Assembly: GCF_963082655.1 (NCBI RefSeq)
Contig: NC_081553.1
Location: 186,122,752 to 186,186,751 of the forward strand
Direction of reading: 5' to 3'
DNA from: Stomoxys calcitrans
Taxonomy: Eukaryota; Arthropoda; Insecta; Diptera; Muscidae
DNA length: 64,000 bases
Part shown: positions 46,301 to 57,232 of the stretch, piece after piece
Numbering within the stretch: position 1 is the stretch's first letter
Layout: every line of letters starts with the position of its first letter
Program-made: the position numbers and the translations under genes
The notes under the pieces: model-generated
Told to the model about the DNA's origin: nothing
What the model saw: the letters and a program-made list of their open reading frames with translations, nothing else
Databases searched by the model: none

Positions 46301-47196
46301 CGACCTTGAATTTTTACGCCCAAAAAATATTGGTTTTTGCGATGCTTTGCACTGAAAACTTTACAGTATTGCTTCATCTAGCACCTCTACGGAAAGAGAT
46401 TTTCCTCACGAATCCAACGGTGTCTGAAAACTTTTGATGTTAGCAAAACTAAGGAAGTTACAGCTATTGCAAACTCACGTTGGTTTTTTTGCATTTTTTG
46501 GATATGAATTATGCGATTTTGAAGCAATACTCTAAAGTTTTCAAGGAAATAGGAAAGAGTATTGCCTCGTCCAGCACCATTACGGAAAGAGATTTTCTTT
46601 ACGAATCCAACGGTGTCTTCAGAATTTTGAAATTCGCAAAACTAAAGATGTTACAGCAATTTCAAACTCACCTTGATTTTTTTAACCATTTTTCGGATAT
46701 TAATTACGCGATTTTGAGCTTGTTTTTTGAAGGAAAAACATGGGAGTTGCACTAAACCGAATTTTTTGCCGTAATCTTCAATACTGTATACTCAACTCGA
46801 AAATTTTTTTCGCATCAAAAATTGAAAATTTTCATAAGGGGTTAGCCTTTGCTAAAAAAATGCAAAAAAATAAAATGTGAAATTTCAAGTAATTCTGTTT
46901 ATTGTTCGAATCGTCTTCGAATTTCGAACTGCGGAATGCTAGAAAATTTTCGAAATTCGAAAAAATGAAGGAGTTACAGCGTTTGTGAGCTTGAAAACGA
47001 CCTTGAATTTTTACGCCCAAAAAATATTGGTTTTTGCGATGCTTTGCACTGAAAACTTTACAGTATTGCTTCATCTAGCACCTCTACGGAAAGAGATTTT
47101 CCTCACGAATCCAACGGTATCTGAAAACTTTCGATGTTAGCAAAACTAAGGAAGTTACAGCTATTGCAAACTCACGTTGGTTTTTTTGCATTTTTT

Positions 47197-48847
47197 ATAC
47201 CCTCCACCATAAGATGGGGGGTATACTAATTTCGTCATTCTGTTTGTAACTACTCGAAATATTCGTCTGAGACCCAATAAAGTATATATATTCTTGATCG
47301 TCGTGACATTTTATGTCGATCTAGCCATGTCCGTCCGTCTGTCCGTCCGTCCGTCTGTCCGTCCGTCCGTCTGTCTGTCGAAAGCACGCTAACTTCCGAA
47401 GGAGTAAAGCTAGCCGCTTGAAATTTTGCACAAATACTTCTTATTAGTGTAGGTCGGTTGGTATTGTAAATGGGCCATATCGGTCCATGTTTTGATATAG
47501 CTGCCATATAAACCGATCTTGGGTCTTGACTTCTTGAGCCTCTGGAGTGCGCAATTCTTATCCGATTGGAATGAAATTTTGCACGACGTGTTTTGTTATG
47601 ATATCCAACAACTGCGCCAAGTATAGTTCAAATCGGTCCATAACCTGATATAGCTGCCATATAAACCGATCTTGGGTCTTGACTTCTTGAGCCTCTAGCG
47701 TGCGCAATTCTTATCCGATTGGAATGAAATTTTGCACGACGTGTTTTGTTATTATATCCAACAACTGTGCCAAGTATGGTTCAAATCGGTCCATAATCTG
47801 ATATAGCTGTCATATAAACCGATCTTGGGTCTTGACTTCTTGAGCCTCTAGAGTGCGCAATTCTTATCCGATTGAAATGAAATTTTGCACGACGTGTTTT
47901 GCTATTATATCCAACAACTGTGCCAAGTATGGTTCAAATCGGTCCATAACCGGATATAGCTGCCATATAAACCGATCTTGGGTCTTGACTTCTTGAGCCT
48001 CTAGAGGGCGCAATTCTTATCCGAATGGAATGGAATTTCGCACGACGTGTTTTGTTATGATATCCAACAACTGTGCCAAGTATGGTTTAAATCGGTCCAT
48101 AACCTGATATAGCTGCCATATAAACCGATCTTGGGTCTTGACTTCTTGACCCTCTAGAGGACACAATTCTTATCCGATTTGAATGAATTTTTGCACCAAG
48201 TATTTCGTTATGATATCCAACAACCGTGCTAAGTATGGTTGAAATCGGTCCATAACCTGATATAGCTGTCATATAAACAGATCTGGGGATTTGATTTCTT
48301 GAGCTTCTAGAGGGCGCAATTCCTATCCGATTTGGCTGAAATTTTGCATGACGTATTTTATTTTTACTTTCAACAACTTTGTCAAATAAGGTTCAACTCG
48401 GTTCATAACCTGATATAGCTGCCATATAAACCGATCTGGGATCTTGAATTCTTGACCCCTAGAGGTCGCAATTATTATCCGATATGCCTGAAATTTTGTA
48501 CGACAGATCCTCTCATGACCATCAACAAACGTGTTTATTATGGTCTGAATCGGTCTATAGCCCGATACAGATCCCATATAAATCGTTCTCTCTACTTTAC
48601 TTCGTGAGCCCCAATGGGCCCAATTCTTATACGAATTGGTTGAAATTTTACACAGGTCTCCAACATATGATTTAATTGTGGTCCGAACCGGACCATATCT
48701 TGATATCGTTTTAATAGCAGAGCAACTCTTTTCTTATATCCTTTTTTGCCTAAGAAGAGATGCCGGGAAAAGAACTCGACAAATGCGATCCATGGTGGAG
48801 GGTATATAAGATTCGGCCCGGCCGAACTTAGCACGCTTTTACTTGTT
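47197..48847 (+). mobile_element. DINE-like family B insertion 2 in satellite, complete
   Basis: Inserted exactly within GCATTTTTT|GGATATGAATT of a satellite unit. 5' ATACCCTCCACCATAAG, GTCY 47327-47380, about nine ~150-bp units, subterminal CATGGTGGAGGGTATATAAG, hairpin and ACTTGTT. 1,651 bp. Confidence 0.85.
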
Positions 48848-50209
48848 GGATATGAATTATGCGATTTTGAAGCAAAACTCTAAAGTTTTCAAGGAAATAG
48901 GAAAGAGTATTGCCTCGTCCAGCACCATTACGGAAAGAGATTTTCTTCACGAATCCAACGGTGTCTTCAGAATTTTGAAATTCGCAAAACTAAAGATGTT
49001 ACAGCAATTTCAAACTCACCTTGATTTTTTAACCATTTTTCGGATATTAATTACGCTATTTTGAGCTTGTTTTTTGAAGGAAAAACATGGGAGTTGCACT
49101 AAACCGAATTTTTTGCCGTAATCTTCAATACTGTATACTCAACTCGAAAATTTTTTTCGCATCAAAAATTGAAAATTTTCATAAGGGGTTAGCCTTTGCT
49201 AAAAAAATGCAAAAAAAATAAAATGTGAAATTTCAAGTAATTCTGTTTATTGTTCGAATCGTCTTCGAATTTCGAACTGCGGAATGCTAGAAAATTTTCG
49301 AAATTCGAAAAAATGAAGGAGTTACAGCGTGTGTTAGCTTGAAAACGACCTTGAATTTTTACGCCCAAAAAATATTGGTTTTTGCGATGCTTTGCACTGA
49401 AAACTTTACAGTATTGCTTCATCTAGCACCTCTACGGAAAGAGATTTTCCTCACGAATCCAACGGTGTCTGAAAACTTTTGATGTTAGCAAAACTAAGGA
49501 AGTTACAGCTATTGCAAACTCACGTTGGTTTTTTTGCATTTTTTGGATATGAATTATGCGATTTTGAAGCAATACTCTAAGGTTTTGAAGGAAATAGGAA
49601 AGAGTATTGCCTCGTCCAGCACCATTACGGAAAGAGATTTTCTTCACGAATCCAACGGTGTCTTCAGAATTTTGAAATTCGCAAAACTAAAGATGTTACA
49701 GCAATTTCAAACTCACATTGATTTTTTTTAACCATTTTTCGGATATTAATTACGCGATTTTGAGCTTGTTTTTTGAAGGAAAAACATGGGAGTTGCACTA
49801 AACCGAATTTTTTGCCGTAATCTTCAATACTGTAACTCAACTCGAAAATTTTTTTCGCATCAAAAATTGAAAATTTTCATAAATTTGCTAAAAAAAATGA
49901 AAAAAAAAATAAAATGTGAAATTTCAAGTAATTCTGTTTATTGTTCGAATCGTCTTCGAATTTCGAACTGCGGAATGCTAGAAAATTTTCGAAATTCGAA
50001 AAAATTAAGGAGTTACAGCGTTTGTGAGCTTGAAAACGACCTTGAATTTTTACGCCCAAAAAATATTGGTTTTTGCGATGCTTTGCACTGAAAACTTTAC
50101 AGTATTGCTTCATCTAGCACCTCTACGGAAAGAGATTTTCCTCACGAATCCAACGGTGTCTGAAGGAAGTTACAGCTATTGCAAACTCACGTTGTTTTTT
50201 TGCATTTTT

Positions 50210-51711
50210 ATACCCTCCACCATAAGATGGGGGGTATACTAATTTCGTCATTCTGTTTGTAACTACTCGAAATATTCGTCTGAGACCCCATAAAGTATAT
50301 ATATTCTTGATCGTCGTGACATTTTATGTCGATCTAACCATGTCCGTCCGTCTGTCCGTCCGTCCGTCCGTCCGTCTGTCTATCGAAAGCACGCTAACTT
50401 CCGAAGGAGTAAAGCTAGCCGCTTGAAATTTTGCACAAATACTTCTTATTAGTGTAGGTCGGCTGGTATTGTAAATGGTTCGAAGTATGGTTCAAATCGG
50501 TCCATAACCTGATATAGCTGCCATATAAACCGATCTTGGGTCTTGACTTCTTGAGCCTCTAGCGTGCGCAATTCTTATCCGATCAGAATGAAATTTTGCA
50601 CAACGTGTTTTGGTATGATATCCAACAACTGTGCCAAGTGTGGTTCAAATCGGTCCATAACCTGATATAGCTGCCATATAAACCGATCTTGGGTCTTGAC
50701 TTCTTGACCCTCTAGAGGGCGCAATTCTTATCCGATTAGAATGGAATTTCGCACGACGTGTTTTGTTATTATATCCAACAACAGTGTTAAGTATGGTTCA
50801 AATCGGTCCATAACCTGATATAGCTGCCATATAAACCGATCTTGGGTCTTGATTTCTTGAGCCTCTAGAGGGCGCAATTCTTATCCGAATGGAATGGAAT
50901 TTCGCACGACGTGTTTTGTTATGATATCCAACAACTGTGCCAAGTATGGTTTAAATCGGTCCATAACCTGATATAGCTGCCATATAAACCGATCTGGGGT
51001 CTTGACTTCTTGAGCCTCTAGAGGGCACAATTCTTATCCGATTTGAATGAATTTTTGCACGAAGTATTTCGTTATGATATCCAACAACTGTGCCAAGTAT
51101 GGTTAAATTGGTCCATAACCTGATATAGCTGTCATATAAACAGATCTGGGGATTTGACTTCTTGAGCTTTTAGAGGGCGCAATTCCTATCCGATTTGGCT
51201 GAAATTTAGCATGACGTATTTTATTTTTACTTTCAACAACTGTGTCAAATAAGGTTCAAATCGGTTCATAACCTGATATAGCTGCCATATAAACCGATCT
51301 GGGATCTTGACTTCTGGACCCCTAGAGGTCGCAATTATTATCCGATATGCCTGAAATTTGGTACGATGGATCCTCTCATGACCATCAACAAACGTTGTTT
51401 ATTATGGTCTGAATCGGTCTATAGCCCGATACAGATCCCATATAAATCGTTCTCTCTATTTTACTTCGTGAGCCCCAATGGGCGCAATTCTTATACGAAT
51501 TGGCTGAAATTTTACACAGGTCTCCAACATATAATTTAATTGTGGTCCGAACCGGACCATATCTTGATATCGTTTTAATAGCAGAGCAACTCTTTTCTTA
51601 TATCTTTTTTTGCCTAAGAAGAGATGCCGGGAAAAGAACTCGACAAATGCGATCCATGGTGGAGGGTATATAAGATTCGGCCCGGCCGAACTTAGCACGC
51701 TTTTACTTGTT
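50210..51711 (+). mobile_element. DINE-like family B insertion 3 in satellite, complete
   Basis: Same structure and almost the same target (GCATTTTT|TGGATATGAATT, one base shifted). 1,502 bp, GTCY 50341-50382. The satellite immediately upstream lacks ~25 bp of the usual unit (after GGTGTCTGAA at 50163). Confidence 0.85.
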
Positions 51712-54700
51712 TGGATATGAATTATGCGATTTTGAAGCAATACTCTAAAGTTTTCAAGGAAATAGGAAAGAGTATTGCCTCGTCCAGCACCATTACGGAA
51801 AGAGATTTTCTTCACGAATCCAACGGTGTCTTCAGATTTTTGAAATTCGCAAAACTAAAGATGTTACAGCAATTTCAAACTCACCTTGATTTTTTAACCA
51901 TTTTTCGGATATTAATTACGCGATTTTGAGCTTGTTTTTTGAAGGAAAAACATGGGAGTTGCACTAAACCGAATTTTTTGCCGTAATCTTCAATACTGTA
52001 TACTCTCAACTCGAAAATTTTTTTCGCATCAAAAATTGCAAATTTTCATAAGGGGTTAGCCTTTGCTAAAAAAATTCAAAAAAAATAAAATGTGAAATTT
52101 CAAGTAATTCTGTTTATTGTTCGAATCGTCTTCGAATTTCGAACTGCGGAATGCTAGAAAATTTTCGAAATTCGAAAAAATGAAGGAGTTACAGCTTGAA
52201 AACGACCTTGAATTTTTACGCCCAAAAAATATTGGTTTTTGCGATGCTTTGCACTGAAAACTTTACAGTATTGCTTCATCTATCACCTCTACGGAAAGAG
52301 ATTTTCTCACGAATCCAACGGTATCTGAAAACTTTTGATGTTAGCAAAACTAAGGAAGTTACAGCTATTGCAAACTCACGTTGGTTTTTTTGGATATGAA
52401 TTATGCGATTTTGAAGCAATACTCTAAAGTTTTCAAGGAAATAGGAAAGAGTATTGCCTCGTCCAGCACCATTACGGAAAGAGATTTTCTTCACGAATCC
52501 AACGGTGTCTTCAGAATTTTGAAATTCGCAAAACTAAAGATGTTACAGCAATTTCAAACTCACCTTGATTTTTTTAACCATTTTTCGGATATTAATTACG
52601 CGATTTTGAGCTTGTTTTTTGAAGGAAAAACATGGGAGTTGCACTAAACCGAATTTTTTGCCGTAATCTTCAATACTGTATACTCAACTCGAAAATTTTT
52701 TTCGCATCAAAAATTTAAAATTTTTTTTTTTAATTACGCGATTTTGAGCTTGTTTTTTGAAGGAAAAACATGGGAGTTGCACTAAACCGAATTTTTTGCC
52801 ATAATCTTCAATACTGTATATTCAACTCGAAAATTTTTTTCGCATCAAAAATTTAAAATTTTCATAAAAAATGCAAAAAAAATAAAATGTGAAATTTCAA
52901 GTAATTCTGTTTATTGTTCGAATCGTCTTCGAATTTGGAACTGCGGAATGCTAGAAAATTTTCGAAATTCGAAAAAATGAAGGAGTTACAGCGTTTGTGA
53001 GCTTGAAAACGACCTTGAATTTTTACGCCCAAAAAATATTGGTTTTTGCGATGCTTTGCACTGAAAACTTTACAGTATTGCTTCATCTAGCACCTCTACG
53101 GAAAGAGATTTTCCTCACGAATCCAACGGTGTCTGAAAACTTTTGATGTTAGCAAAACTAAGGAAGTTACAGCTATTGCAAACTCACGTTGGTTTTTTTG
53201 CATTTTTTGGATATGAATTATGCGATTTTTAAGCAATACTCTAAAGTTTTCAAGGAAATAGGAAAGAGTATTGCCTCGTCCAGCACCATTGCGGAAAGAG
53301 ATTTTCTTCACGAATCCAACGGTGTCTTCAGAATTTTGAAATTCGCAAAACTAAAGATGTTACAGCAATTTCAAACTCACCTTGATTTTTTAACCATTTT
53401 TCGGATATTAATTACGCGATTTTGAGCTTGTTTTTTGAAGGAAAAACATGGGAGTTGCACTAAACCGAATTTTTTGCCGTAATCTTCAATACTGTATACT
53501 CTCAACTCGAAAATTTTTTTCGCATCAAAAATTGCAAATTTTCATAAGGGGTTAGCCTTTGCTAAAAAAATTCAAAAAAAATAAAATGTGAAATTTCAAG
53601 TAATTCTGTTTATTGTTCGAATCGTCTTCGAATTTCGAACTGCGGAATGCTAGAAAATTTTCGAAATTCGAAAAAATGAAGGAGTTACAGCTTGAAAACG
53701 ACCTTGAATTTTTACGCCCAAAAAATATTGGTTTTTGCGATGCTTTGCACTGAAAACTTTACAGTATTGCTTCATCTATCACCTCTACGGAAAGAGATTT
53801 TCTCACGAATCCAACGGTATCTGAAAACTTTTGATGTTAGCAAAACTAAGGAAGTTACAGCTATTGCAAACTCACGTTGGTTTTTTTGCATTTTTTGGAT
53901 ATGAATTATGCGATTTTGAAGCAATACTCTAAAGTTTTCAAGGAAATAGGAAAGAGTATAGCCTCGTCCAGCACCATTACGGAAAGAGATTTTCTTCACG
54001 AATCCAACGGTGTCTTCAGAATTTTGAAATTCGCAAAACTAAAGATGTTACAGCAATTTCAAACTCACCTTGATTTTTTAACCATTTTTCGGATATTAAT
54101 TACGCGATTTTGAGCTTGTTTTTTGAAGGAAAAACATGGGAGTTGCACTAAACCGAATTTTTTGCCGTAATCTTCAATACTGTATACTCAACTCGAAAAT
54201 TTTTTTCGCATCAAAAATTTAAAAATTTTTTTTTTAATTACGCGATTTTGAGCTTGTTTTTTGAAGGAAAAACATGGGAGTTGCACTAAACCGAATTTTT
54301 TGCCATAATCTTCAATACTGTATATTCAACTCGAAAATTTTTTTCGCATCAAAAATTTAAAATTTTCATAAAAAATGCAAAAAAAATAAAATGTGAAATT
54401 TCAAGTAATTCTGTTTATTGTTCGAATCGTCTTCGAATTTCGAACTGCGGAATGCTAGAAAATTTTCGAAATTCGAAAAAATGAAGGAGTTACAGCGTTT
54501 GTGAGCTTGAAAACGACCTTGAATTTTTACGCCCAAAAAATATTGGGTTTTGCGATGCTTTGCACTGAAAACTTTACAGTATTGCTTCATCTAGCACCTC
54601 TACGGAAAGAGATTTTCCTCACGAATCCAACGGTGTCTGAAAACTTTTGATGTTAGCAAAACTAAGGAAGTTACAGCTATTGCAAACTCACGTTGGTTTT

Positions 54701-55560
54701 TTTGCATTTTTTGGATATGAATTATGCGATTTTGAAGCAATACTCTAAAGTTTTCAAGGAAATAGGAAAGAGTATTGCCTCGTCCAGCACCATTACGGAA
54801 AGAGATTTTCTTCACGAATCCAACGGTGTCTTCAGAATTTTGAAATTCGCAAAACTAAAGATGTTACAGCAATTTCAAACTCACCTTGATTTTTTTAACC
54901 ATTTTTCGGATATTAATTACGCGATTTTGAGCTTGTTTTTTGAAGGAAAAACATGGGAGTTGCACTAAACCGAATTTTTTGCCGTAATCTTCAATACTGT
55001 ATACTCTCAACTCGAAAATTTTTTTCGCATCAAAAATTGCAAATTTTCATAAGGGGTTAGCCTTTGCTAAAAAAATTCAAAAAAAATAAAATGTGAAATT
55101 TCAAGTAATTCTGTTTATTGTTCGAATCGTCTTCGAATTTCGAACTGCGGAATGCTAGAAAATTTTCGAAATTCGAAAAAATTAAGGGGTTACAGCGTTG
55201 TTGGCCTTGAAAATGACTTAGAATTTTTACGCCCAAAATAAATTGGTTTTTGCTATGTTTTCCATAGCAACCTTTACAGTATCGCTTCATGTAGCACCTC
55301 TACGGAAAGTTATTTTTGTCACGAATCTAGCGGTGTCTGAAAAATTGTAAAGTTTGCCAAAATTGGGAAGTTACAGCAATTGCAAACTCAAGTTGGTTTT
55401 TTTGAATTTTTTGGATATGAATTATGCGATTTTGATGCAATACACTGAAGATTTCAAGGAAATGGGAAAGAGTATTGCTTCGTCCAGCACCACTACGGAA
55501 AGAGATTTTCTTCACGAATCCAACGGTGTCTATGTATTCCATAGCAACCTTTACGGTATC

Positions 55561-55672
55561 GCCCCCTGCAATTTTCACCGGATTGTGACGACAGGGGGTT
55601 TACATATATACCCGAGGTTGCGGGTATCCAAAGTTCGGCCCAGCCGAACTTAATGCTTTCTTATTTGTTTTT
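55561..55672 (+). mobile_element. DINE-like family A 3' terminus at the right edge of the satellite
   Basis: TTTTCACCGGATTGTGACGAC...GGTTTACATATATACCCGAGG...GGGTATCCAAAGTTCGGCCC, AGCCGAACTTAATGC matches the terminal ~100 bp of family A at 2697-2795 and 61575-61671. No family-A body precedes it, only the diverged last satellite unit. Confidence 0.75.
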
Positions 55673-55680
55673 TTTTTTTT

Positions 55681-56656
55681 TTTTGGCAGCATGGTATTTC
55701 AATAAAATCTCTTTAGTTGTCGAAAATAAGTGTTCAAAGGATAATTCTGTTGCATGCAATGTAAAAGAAGGCGCAGCGGAGTGGGCCCGTTTAGATTAGT
55801 TATAAATAAATGTAAATTGTTTGTTTTTTGTAATAATTTTTTATTTATTGATTTTTGCAATAAAGTGCTCTATAATTAAGTAGACTTTTGTTTGTTTGTG
55901 AATTGCAATAATGAATGAAAAAACTGTGTTTCTTCCACTTTATTTTATTTAATAAATCTAAATAAATTGTTTTTATTCTTGCTTTGTTTTACATTAATAT
56001 CCTTTCTATGCATTGCCTTCGATTTAATAGATTTGTTTTAACTAAATTACGAATTTATATAAATGCTAGATTAGTAATAAGTATAACAGTTTTTTTTTAA
56101 TTTTTCATTTAATAAAAAAAAATAACATTAACAAAAAAAAAAAAAAAAAAAATAAGACTAAAAGTACGAATGTTATGTTTTTATAAATCGTTTTTAGTTG
56201 GTATTTTGTATGGTAAAAATCGTTTAAAGTACTGAGTTGCAAAACAAGAGTGAACTTTTGTTTTGGGAAAAACACAGACACAATTCATGAGGTTTACAAT
56301 TAGTTTCAATTAAGTTTAGATTTAAAAAGATGTAAATACAAAACAACATCACATATTGTTGTTTAGAAAATGAAAGGATGGCTCAGAAAACATGAAACTA
56401 GTATTATTTTCTTTTTTTAAGAAACAAAAAAATCATGGACTATCGCATTAGTAATTAGAAACTAAAGTCTATCGGTTAAAAAAAAAAATTATTACATATT
56501 AGAAAATTGGTGCTCACATTTAAAAAAAGGAAACCTTTATGGTGGATATTAAATCGAACATAAAATCCATTCGAGATGATTCCATTTTTATTTTGTTTTC
56601 TTTTGTTTTACTCTTATCGTTGGCACTAATCCAGTTCAATTGTATCCCTAGTTGTT
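55681..56656 (-). other. Itpr 3' UTR / 3' flank, AT-rich
   Basis: Very AT-rich sequence downstream of the Itpr stop, with several TTTATT (AATAAA on the - strand) matches, the nearest at 56587-56592. Which one is used cannot be decided. At 55768-55800 is a short piece (GAAGGCGCAGCGGAG type) that also occurs inverted at 4740-4780, so the UTR flank holds a repeat fragment. Confidence 0.4.
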
Positions 56657-57232
56657 TTACTGGAATTGATAGCCAGCCATGAAACTGCTGGCCGTCGTAT
56701 TGAGCAAACCCAGGCGTTGCTTTTGCTTGCGCTGCTCTGTCATGTGATCCTTAAGCTCATGCAGCTGTTGCGATAGATTTGTTATTAGCATTTGTGTCTC
56801 CAACAATTGGGCCTGCATACTGCGCAATTCGATTTGTTCTCCATCGGCATCCACCGCCGCCAGGGACATGGCCCTCAGGCGTGGGAACCAATCCAATATG
56901 CCTGCCTTAACCATGGCATAGACATAACTTTCGGGGCCTGTGAATTCGGTGGGATCCTTTACCTTGACCAGCACTATGAAGTAGAGATAATGCCACATAT
57001 TGTGCTCCGATTTGATGTGTTCCTCAAAACTAACCGTCTTATTGTCGAAAGCCGAACGATTGAGACCACATATAAAACAGGTGTTCTTGAGTATCAATTC
57101 CTTTTGTTGCTTTTCACTTCTCAAATCGGCAAATGTATCGATAATGACACCGAAAATTAAATTCAGCACAATAATGATGACAATGAAGAAGAAAAGCAGA
57201 TCGTAGATGACACGGGCGGCGAAAAGACCCTC
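56657..57232 (-). CDS. Itpr: Itpr terminal exon: pore-lining helix, linker domain, coiled-coil tail
   Basis: The acceptor ctgcag spans 57238-57233, and the exon is open for 191 codons to TAA at 56657-56659. It encodes the last pore helix ([21 protein letters not shown]), the Cys/His linker (CFIC...H...H) that relays cytosolic signals to the gate, and a heptad-rich coiled coil around [22 protein letters not shown]. The end is MAGYQFQ. Confidence 0.95.
   Translation of the reverse strand, partial: EGLFAARVIYDLLFFFIVIIIVLNLIFGVIIDTFADLRSEKQQKELILKNTCFICGLNRSAFDNKTVSFEEHIKSEHNMWHYLYFIVLVKVKDPTEFTGPESYVYAMVKAGILDWFPRLRAMSLAAVDADGEQIELRSMQAQLLETQMLITNLSQQLHELKDHMTEQRKQKQRLGLLNTTASSFMAGYQFQ

Larger units (their letters stand above)
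37755..55560. repeat. ~700-bp satellite array (about 20 units) with three DINE-like insertions
   Basis: The same sequence recurs at offsets of 686-703 bp, for example the GGATATGAATTATGCGATTTTG motif at 38114, 38815, 40907, 41593, 42296, 42998, 43697, 44400, 45102, 45801 and 46500. Satellite segments are 37755-39425, 40393-47196, 48848-50209 and 51712-55560. Each unit comprises three diverged monomers marked by GAGTTACAGCG, AAGTTACAGCTATTGC and ATGTTACAGCAATTTC (about 181, 191 and 327 bp). Units are nearly identical in the middle of the array, and the last unit (55190-55560) is clearly diverged. Open frames of 71-91 codons on both strands repeat with the unit and show no sign of being genes. 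Confidence 0.92.

Noticed and set aside
47327..47380. GTCCGTCTGTCC repeats as a CRISPR-like or regulatory array
   Set aside because: They are the GTCY microsatellite typical of DINE-1-type elements and occur at the same place in every copy.
38001..54968. Dozens of 71-91-codon open frames on both strands repeating through the array
   Set aside because: They repeat only because the DNA unit repeats; both strands are equally open, no domain is recognisable and edge units break them. Not called as genes.
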